Shown here one piece after another: positions 16,239 through 24,838 of a stretch of DNA of 64,000 nucleotides. Source of the DNA: Pseudarthrobacter phenanthrenivorans (GTDB lineage: Bacteria > Actinomycetota > Actinomycetes > Actinomycetales > Micrococcaceae); the NCBI RefSeq assembly GCF_000813845.1, contig NZ_JWTB01000033.1:1-64000 (forward strand). The letters run 5' to 3'. Numbering within the stretch: position 1 is the first letter of the stretch; the number at the start of each line of letters is the position of its first letter. The notes under the pieces are model-generated. The model saw nothing but the letters and a program-made list of their open reading frames with translations, was not told where the DNA came from and ran no database searches. Position numbers and translations under genes: made by a program.

Positions 16239-16676
16239 ATGCTCGCACCCAGCTTCCAGGAAGAAGTGGACCGCTACCACCAGGCGGTTCCCGAAATCAC
16301 CCGGGGCAACCCCGAACCCATCAAGGAACTGTATTCCCGGCTGGACGACGTCACGCTGGCCAACCCGTTCGGCGGCATTGCCCGCGGCTGGCCGCAGGTG
16401 GAGGCCCGGCTGGACCAGGCCGCGCGGCAGTTCCGCGACGGCGAAATGCTGGGCTTTGACACCATCACCTCCTACACCGCCCGCGACACCGCCTACCTGG
16501 TGGAAACCGAGCATTTCCGGGCCCGCCTGGAAAATGCGGCGGCAACCGAGGAGTTCGCGCTGCGGGTCACCAGCATCTTCCGCCGCGAGGAAGGCTACTG
16601 GAAGCTGGTGCACCGCCATGCCGACCCCGCGGCCCGGCCGCAGTCCCGCCGCTCCCTGACCCAGCCCACGGCGTAG
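16239..16676 (+). CDS. NTF2-like / SnoaL-type small protein
   Basis: A 145-aa protein with the cone-fold pattern of NTF2-like (DUF4440/SnoaL) proteins: an N-terminal helix ending LYSRLDDVTLANPFGG, a central strand region (TSYTARDTAYLVETE), and a terminal strand RVTSIFRREEGYWKLVHRHAD. Such proteins are often ligand-binding or non-catalytic stress proteins. It starts 14 nt after accA and is likely co-transcribed, but there is no direct evidence linking it to the carboxylase. Confidence 0.75.
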   Translation: MLAPSFQEEVDRYHQAVPEITRGNPEPIKELYSRLDDVTLANPFGGIARGWPQVEARLDQAARQFRDGEMLGFDTITSYTARDTAYLVETEHFRARLENAAATEEFALRVTSIFRREEGYWKLVHRHADPAARPQSRRSLTQPTA

Positions 16677-16737
16677 CCGCCGTATCCGGGCAGCTGCAGT
16701 GCTGGCAGGGAGCGCCGGGAGGATGCAGACTTAGCAC

Positions 16738-17469
16738 ATGCTGCCTTTCCTGCTCCTGGCCTCCCGCGCGGAGGACGCCGCCGCGGAGGACGAGTACGCT
16801 GCGTACCTGAAATACGGCGGGCTTGAAGAGCGGGAGCTGCGCCGGGTCAGGTTGGAGGCGGCTCCCTTGCCTGCACTGGACCTGTCCGGGTACTCCGGCG
16901 TCATCGTCGGCGGCAGTCCCTTCACCTCGAGCGATCCGCCGGAGCACAAAAGCCCCGTCCAGCACCGGGTGGAGCGCGAACTGTCGGCCCTCCTGGACGA
17001 ACTGGTGGCCCGCGATTTCCCATTCTTGGGTGCGTGCTACGGCGTGGGAACGCTCGGCACGCACCAGGGCGCCGTCATTGACCGTACCTACGGAGAGCCG
17101 CTCGGCGCCGTGGAGATTGAGCTGACGGACCAAGGCCTGCAGGACCCGCTGCTCCAGGGGATGCCAAGGACGTTCACTGCCTTCACCGGGCACAAGGAGG
17201 CTGTCAGGTCCCTGCCGCCGCATGCGGTGCTGCTGGCCCGGGCCGCCGGCTGCCCGGTGCACATGTTCCGCATCAGGACCAACCTGTACGCCACCCAGTT
17301 CCACCCGGAACTGGACGCGGACGGCCTGGTGACGCGGATCGACATCTACCGGCATGCCGGCTACTTCCCGCCTGACTCCGCGGAGGAGCTGATGGACAAT
17401 GCGCGCAGCTTCACGGTGACCGAGCCAATGACCGTACTGAAGAACTTCGTGGCCCGCTACGCCCGCTGA
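16738..17469 (+). CDS. Class I glutamine amidotransferase domain protein
   Basis: A 243-aa stand-alone GATase1 protein with nucleophile Cys100 in GACYGVGTLG and the His189-x-Glu191 pair in TQFHPE, so the Cys-His-Glu triad is complete. It resembles free-standing GMP-synthase-like amidotransferases whose ammonia acceptor is unknown. The ATG has no convincing ribosome-binding sequence immediately upstream. A terminator follows it. Its true substrate may not be glutamine. Confidence 0.85.
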   Translation: MLPFLLLASRAEDAAAEDEYAAYLKYGGLEERELRRVRLEAAPLPALDLSGYSGVIVGGSPFTSSDPPEHKSPVQHRVERELSALLDELVARDFPFLGACYGVGTLGTHQGAVIDRTYGEPLGAVEIELTDQGLQDPLLQGMPRTFTAFTGHKEAVRSLPPHAVLLARAAGCPVHMFRIRTNLYATQFHPELDADGLVTRIDIYRHAGYFPPDSAEELMDNARSFTVTEPMTVLKNFVARYAR

Positions 17470-17476
17470 AGACAGT

Positions 17477-17509
17477 GATGCCCGGCGGGCCGAAGGGCCG
17501 CCGGGCATC
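17477..17509. terminator. Bidirectional intrinsic terminator
   Basis: A perfect 12-bp stem (GATGCCCGGCGG and its complement) with a 9-nt loop lies between the convergent amidotransferase and MFS genes. Confidence 0.7.
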
Positions 17510-17524
17510 GCCGTAACAGAAGGG

Positions 17525-18937
17525 TCAGGCCACGTTGTTTTCGTAGTCGAGGTCCCGGGTTTCACGGCTGAGGAACAGCGCGATCAGGGTGAGCACCGCC
17601 ATAACGGTCAGGTAGACGCCCACCAGCACCGGGCTGCCCTTGGCGTATTCCCACAGTGCCACGGCGATGAACGGGGCAACGGCCGCACCCAGGATGCTGG
17701 AGAAGTTGTAGCTGATGGCCGAACCGGTGTAGCGCACGTTCGTGGGGAACAGTTCCGGCAGCAGCGCACCCATGGGCCCGAAGGTCAGCCCCATGAGGGA
17801 GAACCCGATGATCAGCAGGGCCATGGTGCCCACGAAGCCGCCGCTGAACAGCGGGACGAACAGCAGGCCGAAGACGAAGATGCCGGCGGTGACGGCAATC
17901 AGCATCTTGCGGCGGCCGTACTTTTCGGCGAGCGGTCCGGAGACCAGGGTGAAAATACCGAAGAAGACGACGCCGGCAATCAGCATCCAGAGGAAGTCGT
18001 TGCGGGTGTAGCCCAGGCCGGGGACGAACGCGGCAGCTGCGGCCTCGCTCATGGGCTTGCCGGCCTTCTCCGCCGCGGCCTTGGCAGCTTCGACGCTGGC
18101 TGGCTTGGTGCCGTAGGTCAGGGTGAAGGTGGTCATCAGGTAGAAGAGCACATAGGTAGCCAGCATGATGAAGGTGCCCAGGATCAGCTGGCGCCAGCTG
18201 GTCTTGAAGACGCGGCCCAAAGGCAGCTTGGCCACCTCGTTGGATTCCAGCACCTTGGTGAAGGCGGGCGTCTCGATGAGCTTGAGGCGCACGTAGAGGC
18301 CGATGATCACCATGATGGCGCTCAGCAGGAACGGCACCCGCCAGCCCCAGTCCATGAAGGCCTGGGGGGTCAGCGTGTAGCTGGCTACCAGGAAGATCAC
18401 GTTGGCGATGATGAATCCGATGGGCGCACCGAGCTGCGGGAAGGTCCCGTAGATGGCGCGCTTGTTGGCGGGGGCGTTCTCGGTGGCGAGCAGCGCGGCG
18501 CCGCTCCATTCACCGCCAAGGGCGAGGCCCTGGGCGAAGCGCATCACGACGAGCAGGGCCGGTGCCCAGAATTCCCAGCCTTCCACCTTCGCGGTGGGGA
18601 GGCAGCCGATGAGGAACGTGGCGATACCCATGGTCAGCAGCGAAGCCACCAGCGTGCCCTTGCGGCCGAATTTGTCGCCGAAGTGGCCGAAGACGATCGA
18701 GCCGAGCGGGCGGGCGATGAAAGCCACGCCGAAGACGGCAAAGGAGCTCAGCAGCTGCGTGGTTTCATTCGCGCTGGGGAAGAAGAGCTGCGGGAAGACA
18801 AGCACGGCGGCGGTGGCGTAGACGTAGAAGTCGTAGAACTCCACGGTGGTGCCGATCAGGCTCGCGACGATGACGCGGCCGCGGGAGTTCACCGGCTGGT
18901 GCGAACCAGGCACCTTGGTGGTATCGGTGGATGACAT
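17525..18937 (-). CDS. MFS transporter, metabolite:H+ symporter family
   Basis: A 470-aa, 12-TM major facilitator of the MHS group (ProP, KgtP, shikimate-type carriers). Signature segments are GTTVEFYDFYVYATAAVLVFP at the start of TM1, RPLGSIVFGHFGDKFGRKGTL between TM2 and TM3, and RFAQGLALGGEWSGAALL. A cytoplasmic Ala/Lys-rich insertion occurs about residue 275. Substrates in the group include organic acids and osmolytes; this one is not assigned. The short AAGCGCTT palindrome sits 4 bases before the ATG, suggesting control by a LacI-type regulator. It is divergent from narK. Confidence 0.88.
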   Translation of the reverse strand: MSSTDTTKVPGSHQPVNSRGRVIVASLIGTTVEFYDFYVYATAAVLVFPQLFFPSANETTQLLSSFAVFGVAFIARPLGSIVFGHFGDKFGRKGTLVASLLTMGIATFLIGCLPTAKVEGWEFWAPALLVVMRFAQGLALGGEWSGAALLATENAPANKRAIYGTFPQLGAPIGFIIANVIFLVASYTLTPQAFMDWGWRVPFLLSAIMVIIGLYVRLKLIETPAFTKVLESNEVAKLPLGRVFKTSWRQLILGTFIMLATYVLFYLMTTFTLTYGTKPASVEAAKAAAEKAGKPMSEAAAAAFVPGLGYTRNDFLWMLIAGVVFFGIFTLVSGPLAEKYGRRKMLIAVTAGIFVFGLLFVPLFSGGFVGTMALLIIGFSLMGLTFGPMGALLPELFPTNVRYTGSAISYNFSSILGAAVAPFIAVALWEYAKGSPVLVGVYLTVMAVLTLIALFLSRETRDLDYENNVA

Positions 18938-18941
18938 AGGT

Positions 18942-18949
18942 AAGCGCTT
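18942..18949. promoter_or_regulatory. LacI-type half-palindrome AAGCGCTT before MFS start
   Basis: GAAAGCGCTTACC (minus strand) has the CG-centred core common to LacI-family operators. It overlaps the ribosome-binding position of the MFS gene. Only the central 8 bp are symmetric, so support is modest. Confidence 0.35.
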
Positions 18950-19129
18950 TCGTGAGACCGGCCGGGTGCGGACAGGGCTGCCTCCCGGCTCAAATAGTTA
19001 GAGTTCGATCTTACTTGCCCACGTCCAGTCAATGGACGAAACGTCCACTATGCGGACCTGCGTTGTGCGTCCCACGTTCTGGTCCTTCACCGGCGCCTCA
19101 CGTTCCCGCCGCCGGGCGGATAGGCAAAA

Positions 19130-19167
19130 GTCACAGCGCGGAAACAAAGATCGCCCGTCCTCGAAAC
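19130..19167 (+). promoter_or_regulatory. GlnR-type box upstream of narK
   Basis: GTCAC-n6-GAAAC-n6-CGCCC-n6-GAAAC matches the actinobacterial GlnR consensus (gTnAC-n6-GaAAC repeated with an 11-bp period) in three of four elements. A TACCTT -10 hexamer (19178-19183) starts after exactly 10 intervening bases. This predicts nitrogen-dependent activation of narK-nasC-nasB. Confidence 0.75.
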
Positions 19168-19216
19168 GCGCCGTACCTACCTTGGAGGAACAACATCCCC
19201 CCAAAGGAGGCAACCC

Positions 19217-20629
19217 GTGACTGTTGACCGCACCGTCGATGCCGGCGTACAGCCCGGCCCTACCCGCGCCACAGACGCCCCTGCCCTTGAATTCCGCCCC
19301 GGCCGCTGGATCGCCAACTGGGATGCCGAGAACAAGGAGCAGTGGGAGACCGCCGGCCGCGCCATCGCCCGCCGGAACCTGAACTGGTCCATCTTCGCCG
19401 AGTTCCTCGGCTTCGTGGTGTGGCAGCTGTGGTCCATCGTGGTGGTCCAGCTCCCCGCCGCAGGCTTCACCTTCTCCACCTCGGAGATCTTCTGGCTGAT
19501 TTCCATGCCCAGCCTGGTGGGTGCCACCCTCCGCATCCCCTACACCTTCATGGTCCCGCGCTTCGGCGGCAGGAACTGGACCATCGTGTCCGCCCTGCTG
19601 CTCCTGATTCCCTCCACCGGACTGGCCCTGTGCGTCTCCAACCCGGAAACGCCATTCGGCGTCATGCTCCTGGTGGCAGCCCTGGCAGGCTTCGGCGGCG
19701 GCAACTTCGCCAGCTCCATGGCCAACATCACCTTCTTCTACCCGGCCAGGGAAAAGGGCTGGGCGCTCGGCCTGAACGCCGCGGGCGGAAACCTGGGTGC
19801 CGCCGTCGCCCAGCTTGCCGTGCCCATCGTCATCACCCTGCTGGCCGCCGGCACCGTCAACCTTCCCATGGCCGGCTGGATGTGGGTTCCGCTCATCCTG
19901 CTGGCCGCGTTCGGCGCCTTCAAGTACATGAACAACCTCACCAGCGCCAAGGGAGACGTGGCCGGCTCGGTGGCGGCGCTCAAGGAACCGCACCTGTGGG
20001 TCATGGCACTGCTGTACATCGGGACGTTCGGCTCGTTCATCGGCTTCGCCGGGGTCTTCCCCAAGCTCATCAAGGACTACTTCCCGGCGTTCTCCTCCAT
20101 CGCCGTCGGAACCGTGGCCCTGTCCCTGGCGTTCCTCGGCCCGCTGGTCGGCTCGCTGGCCCGCCCCTACGGCGGACGCATGGCGGACCGCATGGGCGGG
20201 GCCCGGATGACGGTGGCCGCTTTCGCCTCCATGGCCGTAATCACGCTGACCATGATCTGGACCCTGCCCCTGAAGAACTTCGTGCTCTTCCTGGTCCTCT
20301 TCCTGCTGCTCTTCACCGCCAGCGGCTTCGGCAACGGCGCCACGTACCGGATGATCCCGGTCATCTTCGCCACCTCCAGCCGGGCCGCCCGCAAGGGCGC
20401 AAGCACGGTGGCCACGCAGCGCCTGGCCTCCTCGGCCCTCGGCCTCATCTCCGCGATCGGCGCCTACGGCGGCTTCGTGATCCCCCAGGTCCTGAACGCC
20501 TCCAGCGCCGCCAGCGGCTCCTACACCCCGGCTTTCTACGGATTCGTCGGCGCTTACGTCCTGATGCTGCTGGTCTGCTGGACCTGCTACATCCGCAACG
20601 CCGGCCGGAACGCGATGGGACACGTCTAA
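19217..20629 (+). CDS. narK: Nitrate/nitrite MFS transporter
   Basis: A 470-aa, 12-TM major facilitator of the nitrate-nitrite porter family. Both nitrate signatures are visible: GFGGGNFASSMANITFFYP (NS1, about residues 158-176) and TASGFGNGATYRMIPVIF (NS2, about 367-384). A substrate-binding Arg is conserved in each half (GATLRIPYTF and NGATYRMIP). It imports nitrate, probably with export of nitrite as an option. It is the first gene of narK-nasC-nasB (1-nt gap to nasC). GGAGG occurs upstream of the GTG start, and the promoter carries a GlnR-type box. Confidence 0.93.
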   Translation: MTVDRTVDAGVQPGPTRATDAPALEFRPGRWIANWDAENKEQWETAGRAIARRNLNWSIFAEFLGFVVWQLWSIVVVQLPAAGFTFSTSEIFWLISMPSLVGATLRIPYTFMVPRFGGRNWTIVSALLLLIPSTGLALCVSNPETPFGVMLLVAALAGFGGGNFASSMANITFFYPAREKGWALGLNAAGGNLGAAVAQLAVPIVITLLAAGTVNLPMAGWMWVPLILLAAFGAFKYMNNLTSAKGDVAGSVAALKEPHLWVMALLYIGTFGSFIGFAGVFPKLIKDYFPAFSSIAVGTVALSLAFLGPLVGSLARPYGGRMADRMGGARMTVAAFASMAVITLTMIWTLPLKNFVLFLVLFLLLFTASGFGNGATYRMIPVIFATSSRAARKGASTVATQRLASSALGLISAIGAYGGFVIPQVLNASSAASGSYTPAFYGFVGAYVLMLLVCWTCYIRNAGRNAMGHV

Positions 20630-20630
20630 C

Positions 20631-22829
20631 ATGACCACCAGCGCCGCCACGCACTGCCCCTACTGCGCCCTGCAGTGCGCCATGACGCTCACGTCCCCGG
20701 CGGACCTGGCCCCGGCTGCACAGCCGGGGCCAGGTCCCGCACCTGCTGCACCCGGGGCCCGTGCCGTCCTGGACGTAGCCGGCCGCGACTTCCCCACCAA
20801 CCGCGGCGGCCTGTGCCGCAAAGGCTGGACCTCCCCCTCGCTCCTGAACCACGCCGGCCGCATCACTGAGCCACTACTGAAGGGCGCCGACGGCGTCCAC
20901 CGCCCCATCGGCTGGGACCAGGCCCTGGACCTTGCCGCCGCGGCAGTCAAGGATGCCAGAGCGCGCTACGGCGCGGACGCCGTCGGGGTGTTCGGCGGCG
21001 GCGGCCTCACCAACGAAAAGGCCTACCAGCTCGGCAAATTCGCGCGCCTGGCCCTGGGCACCTCACGCATCGACTACAACGGCCGGTTCTGCATGTCCTC
21101 CGCCGCCGCAGCAGGGATGCGCGCCTTCGGCGTGGACCGCGGCCTGCCGTTCCCGCTGGAAGCCCTGGACACCGCCAGCACCATCCTCATGCTTGGCTCC
21201 AACGTTGCCGAGACCATGCCGCCGTTCGTGCAGCACCTCCAGGGCGCCCGTGATGCCGGCGGCCTGATCGTGGTGGATCCCCGCCGCTCCGCCACGGCGG
21301 CCTTCACCGCAGACGGCGGCGGCCTCCACCTCCAGCCGCTTCCCGGCACCGATCTTCCGCTCCTGCTGGGCCTCTCCCACGTGGTCATCCACGAAAACCT
21401 GGTGGACACGGCCTTCATCGAGGAACGCACCTCGGGCTACAGCGCCGTGGTCCGCAGCGTCAACTCCTTCTGGCCGGAACGGGTGCAGTCCCTTACCGGC
21501 GTCCCGGCGGACCTGATCCGGGAGACCGCCCGCATGCTTGCCGCCGGGGCCCGGAAGGGCGGCAGCTACATCCTCACCGGCCGCGGCGTGGAACAGCACG
21601 TGGACGGCACGGACACGGCCACCGCGGCCATCAACCTCAGCCTCCTCCTGGGCCTGCCCGGTTCGGCGCGCAGCGGATACGGCACCCTCACCGGCCAGGG
21701 CAACGGCCAGGGCGGCCGCGAGCACGGCCAGAAGGCGGACCAGCTGCCCGGATACCGCAAGATCACCGATCCCGCCGCCCGCGCCCACGTCGCGGCGGTC
21801 TGGGGCGTTCCCGAGGAGATGATCCCGGGACCGGGCCTGCCTGCCGTCCAGTTGCTGAAGTCGCTGGGACAGCCCGACGGCGTCCGGTGCCTTTTCGTGC
21901 ACGCCTCCAACATTGCCGTGGCAGCACCAGATGCCAACGCCGTGATCGCGGGCCTGCGGAGCCTGGACTTCCTGGTGGTATGCGACTTCTTCATGTCCGA
22001 GACCGCCGCGGAAGCGGACCTCATCCTCCCCGTGCTGCAGTGGGCCGAAGAGGAAGGCACCCTGACCAACCTGGAGGGACGCGTCCTGCGCCGCCGCCGC
22101 GCCATCTCCCCGCCCGCCGGCGCCCGGAGCGAACTGTGGATCATGGCCCGCCTCGCGGAGCGGCTGGAGGCCCCATCCACCTACAGCGAGGACCCGGAGA
22201 CTGTCTTCGAGGAACTGCGCCGTGCCTCGGCGGGAGGCCTGGCCGATTACTCCGGCATCGACTACGCCATGCTGGACCGCGGCGAGGCGGCCTACTGGCC
22301 GTACCCCGCCGGCAGCACCGGCACGCCCCGGCTGTTCCAGGACGGCTTCGCGCACCCCGACGGCAAGGCGGTGCTGGTCCCGGTGGTGCCCCGCCGCCGT
22401 CGTACTCCCGGGACCGGCCCCCAGCCCGGGGGCCGGACCATGAACCTCATCACGGGCCGCCTGCTGGAGCACTACCAGTCCGGTGCCCAGACCCGGCGGG
22501 TGGCCGAACTCCTCGCGGCCCGGCCGGAAGCAATGGCACAACTCCACCCGGCGGCAGCGGAGGCCATGGGCATCGCCGACGGTTCCCTGGTGTCGGTGGC
22601 CAACGGGCGCGGAGAAGTGGTGTGCCGGGCTGAGCTCAGCACTGCCATCCGCCCCGAGACGGTCTTCCTGCCCTTCCACTTCCCGGGCGCCGAAAGCGCC
22701 AACCGGCTGACCGAGGCGGCCACCGACCCCGTCTCCGGGATGCCCGAGTTCAAACTGAACACCGTGTGGGTCCGGCCCGTGCCGGCGCCCGGTTCCGCCC
22801 GCATTTTGCAAACGACGGAGGCCAGATGA
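20631..22829 (+). CDS. nasC: Assimilatory nitrate reductase, molybdopterin catalytic subunit
   Basis: A 732-aa Mo-bisMGD oxidoreductase of the NarB/NasC/NasA group, which reduces nitrate to nitrite in the cytoplasm. The N-terminal [4Fe-4S] motif is Cys9-x2-Cys12-x3-Cys16 with the fourth ligand Cys62 in GLCRKGWT. Typical cofactor segments follow (FGGGGLTNEKAYQLGKFARL, GLPGSARSGYGTLTGQGNGQ, and a C-terminal domain starting NLITGRLLEHYQ). There is no twin-arginine signal, which agrees with an assimilatory role. The gene overlaps nasB by 4 nt (ATGA). Electrons would come from NasB. Confidence 0.92.
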   Translation: MTTSAATHCPYCALQCAMTLTSPADLAPAAQPGPGPAPAAPGARAVLDVAGRDFPTNRGGLCRKGWTSPSLLNHAGRITEPLLKGADGVHRPIGWDQALDLAAAAVKDARARYGADAVGVFGGGGLTNEKAYQLGKFARLALGTSRIDYNGRFCMSSAAAAGMRAFGVDRGLPFPLEALDTASTILMLGSNVAETMPPFVQHLQGARDAGGLIVVDPRRSATAAFTADGGGLHLQPLPGTDLPLLLGLSHVVIHENLVDTAFIEERTSGYSAVVRSVNSFWPERVQSLTGVPADLIRETARMLAAGARKGGSYILTGRGVEQHVDGTDTATAAINLSLLLGLPGSARSGYGTLTGQGNGQGGREHGQKADQLPGYRKITDPAARAHVAAVWGVPEEMIPGPGLPAVQLLKSLGQPDGVRCLFVHASNIAVAAPDANAVIAGLRSLDFLVVCDFFMSETAAEADLILPVLQWAEEEGTLTNLEGRVLRRRRAISPPAGARSELWIMARLAERLEAPSTYSEDPETVFEELRRASAGGLADYSGIDYAMLDRGEAAYWPYPAGSTGTPRLFQDGFAHPDGKAVLVPVVPRRRRTPGTGPQPGGRTMNLITGRLLEHYQSGAQTRRVAELLAARPEAMAQLHPAAAEAMGIADGSLVSVANGRGEVVCRAELSTAIRPETVFLPFHFPGAESANRLTEAATDPVSGMPEFKLNTVWVRPVPAPGSARILQTTEAR

Positions 22830-24388
22830 GCGAGCAGATTGTCATTGTGGGATTCGGTCCCGTAGCCGCCAGGCTTGTGGACGAACTCCTGCCCGCTGTA
22901 CGCAGCGGGGAGGTCCGGCTGGCCGTCGTGGGCGAGGAAGCCGAAGCCGCCTACAACCGGGTCCTGGTGGCGGACCTCGGCGTTGGACGGACCACCGCGG
23001 AGGCGCTGGCCCTCTCGGATGCGGCCGCCCTGGTGGCTGAGGGCGTCGACGTCCGGCTGGGCGTCCGCGTCCGGCGCGTGGACCGCGCGCGGCAGCAGGT
23101 TCTCCTGTCCAGTGGCGACTCCGTCCACTACGACCGGCTGGTGTTCGCCACCGGCTCGCGGCCGGTCATCCCCAACCTCACGGGCATCAACCCGGACCCA
23201 GCCTCCCCGGTCCTGCCTGCGGGCGTGACGGCACTGCGGGACCTTCGCGATGCCGACGTGCTCCGGCGGGCGGTGGACGGCGGCAAGCGCGTCGTGGTGC
23301 TGGGCGGCGGCGTCCTGGGCCTGGAAACAGCCCTCGCCGCGGCCGAGGAGGGCGCCACCGTGACGGTGGTCCACAACGGCCCGCACCCGCTGGGACGCAA
23401 CATCGACCGTGGCGGCGGAGCCGTCCTGGCTGCGGGGCTGCGCTGCTGCGGCGTCCGGATGGCTGGAAACGCGCGTTCAACAGGCGTTGAGCACAACGGG
23501 CCCGACGGCGGATTTTCGGCTTTGCTTCTTGATGACGGTTCGGCGATCGACGGGGACCTGCTGGTCATCTCGTGCGGCGTCCGTCCCCGCACGGAACTGG
23601 CCGAAGGCTGCGGGCTTTCCACCGGCGCCGGGATCCTGGTGGACCACCGGCTGCGGGCGCACCATGAGCCGCATATCTTCGCCATCGGCGACTGCGCCGA
23701 GGTGCGCTGCCCGGCCCCGGGCTGCGCGGCGTGCCGCAACGCCAAGGGTCCAGCCGGGCTCGTGGGTCCCGGCTGGCGCCAGGCTGAATGGCTGGCGGAG
23801 TACCTGACCCTGCTCGCCGCCGGCGCCGTCGACGACGCCGAAGTCCTGCCGGAACTGCCGGCGGAACAGCCCGGCGTGATCGTCCTGAAAGCCCGCGGCC
23901 TGAACATGGCCGTGGCCGGCGACAACTCCGCCGATCCGTGGGACGAGGACGCCCTCACGGCGGGCGCCGCCCAGGGCAGGCCGCGGCTGCAGGTGGCCCA
24001 GTGGTCCGATCTCGAACATGGCCGCTACGTCAAAATGACCACGCGCGGGGGCGTCCTGGAAGGCCTGGTGGCCGTGGGCATGCCCCGCACCGCGGCGGAA
24101 CTGGTGGGACTCTTCGAACGGGGCGCAGAACTGCCGGCCGACCGGTCGCTGCTGCTGCGCCTGGACGGACCGGACCAGCCGCAGGCGGCGGGGCCTGCCG
24201 ATCCCGCCGGCACGGTCTGCCGGTGTGCCGGGGTCAGCGGTTCCACCATCACCGCAGCCGTGGCCGATGGCTGCTCCACCGTGCCGGAGGTGTCCAGGGC
24301 CACCCGCGCCGGCACCGGCTGCGGCGGCTGCCATGAGGACATCAAGGGCCTGATCGAACGGCACTTTCAGGCCGTAACGGCGGCCTGA
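22826..24388 (+). CDS. nasB: Assimilatory nitrate reductase electron-transfer subunit (FAD, BFD-type [2Fe-2S])
   Basis: A 520-aa flavoprotein with an N-terminal FAD motif (VIVGFGPVAARL), an NAD(P)H motif (VVLGGGVLGLETALAA), a FAD-closing ATG-like IFAIGDCAEV, and a C-terminal BFD-like [2Fe-2S] domain (CRCAGVS ... GTGCGGC). It lacks the siroheme domains of NirB, so it is an electron-transfer partner and not a nitrite reductase. The start ATG overlaps the nasC stop. Four Cys in CPAPGCAACRNAKG (about residues 296-305) may form an extra metal or redox site. It is expected to pass NAD(P)H electrons to NasC. Confidence 0.88.
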   Translation: MSEQIVIVGFGPVAARLVDELLPAVRSGEVRLAVVGEEAEAAYNRVLVADLGVGRTTAEALALSDAAALVAEGVDVRLGVRVRRVDRARQQVLLSSGDSVHYDRLVFATGSRPVIPNLTGINPDPASPVLPAGVTALRDLRDADVLRRAVDGGKRVVVLGGGVLGLETALAAAEEGATVTVVHNGPHPLGRNIDRGGGAVLAAGLRCCGVRMAGNARSTGVEHNGPDGGFSALLLDDGSAIDGDLLVISCGVRPRTELAEGCGLSTGAGILVDHRLRAHHEPHIFAIGDCAEVRCPAPGCAACRNAKGPAGLVGPGWRQAEWLAEYLTLLAAGAVDDAEVLPELPAEQPGVIVLKARGLNMAVAGDNSADPWDEDALTAGAAQGRPRLQVAQWSDLEHGRYVKMTTRGGVLEGLVAVGMPRTAAELVGLFERGAELPADRSLLLRLDGPDQPQAAGPADPAGTVCRCAGVSGSTITAAVADGCSTVPEVSRATRAGTGCGGCHEDIKGLIERHFQAVTAA

Positions 24389-24417
24389 CGGGCGGCGGAG
24401 GGCTTCTGAACGACCGC

Positions 24418-24443
24418 TGGGCCGGCACTTCGGTGCCGGCCCA
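24418..24443 (+). terminator. Intrinsic terminator with UUCG tetraloop after nasB
   Basis: TGGGCCGGCAC and its complement form an 11-bp stem closed by TTCG, 29 bases after the nasB stop. It lies between convergent genes and may serve both strands. Confidence 0.75.
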
Positions 24444-24451
24444 CTGGCCTG

Positions 24452-24700
24452 CTAGGCCTGGGACCCGGAATCAAGTTCCCCGCCGGCCACCGCCTCGGCA
24501 TACTTGGTCAGGTCCGGCCCGGGCTGGAAGTCCACGAACTGGTCCTTCAGCTTCTCGAACAGGAACTTGTAGACCTGGTCCTTGTCTGACCCCGACAGGG
24601 AGGAGGCCGCTTCCTGGACCGCTTCCTGCAGCGCCCGGTCAGCGTCCAACAGGATCTTCTCCCGCGCCTGGTCGTTCCATTTCACGTCCTGCAATTCCAT
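24452..24700 (-). CDS. Conserved small protein of unknown function
   Basis: An 82-aa acidic, largely helical protein (WNDQAREKILLDADRALQEA; DKDQVYKFLFEKLKDQFVDF) with no signal peptide, membrane segment or cysteine. AGGAGAAG lies at good distance before the ATG, which supports translation. I do not recognise a characterised family. It sits between the nitrate operon and lpdA and may be upstream-independent of both. Confidence 0.7.
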   Translation of the reverse strand: MELQDVKWNDQAREKILLDADRALQEAVQEAASSLSGSDKDQVYKFLFEKLKDQFVDFQPGPDLTKYAEAVAGGELDSGSQA

Positions 24701-24838
24701 GGGCTTCTCCTACCGTCGACTGCTGGGAAAGGAACGGCCGGGAACTTCGCTATGAAGTCCCGGCCATACCTCGTCCGAGTCTAGGCAGATGCCCGTGCAG
24801 CGGTCCAGCCTCCCAAACCGCTGCCGGCCGCGGAAGTC

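Noticed and set aside
16723..16734. Small upstream ORF (ATG CAG ACT TAG) before the glutamine amidotransferase
   Set aside because: Only three codons; a GGGAGG precedes it, but there is no further support that it is used.
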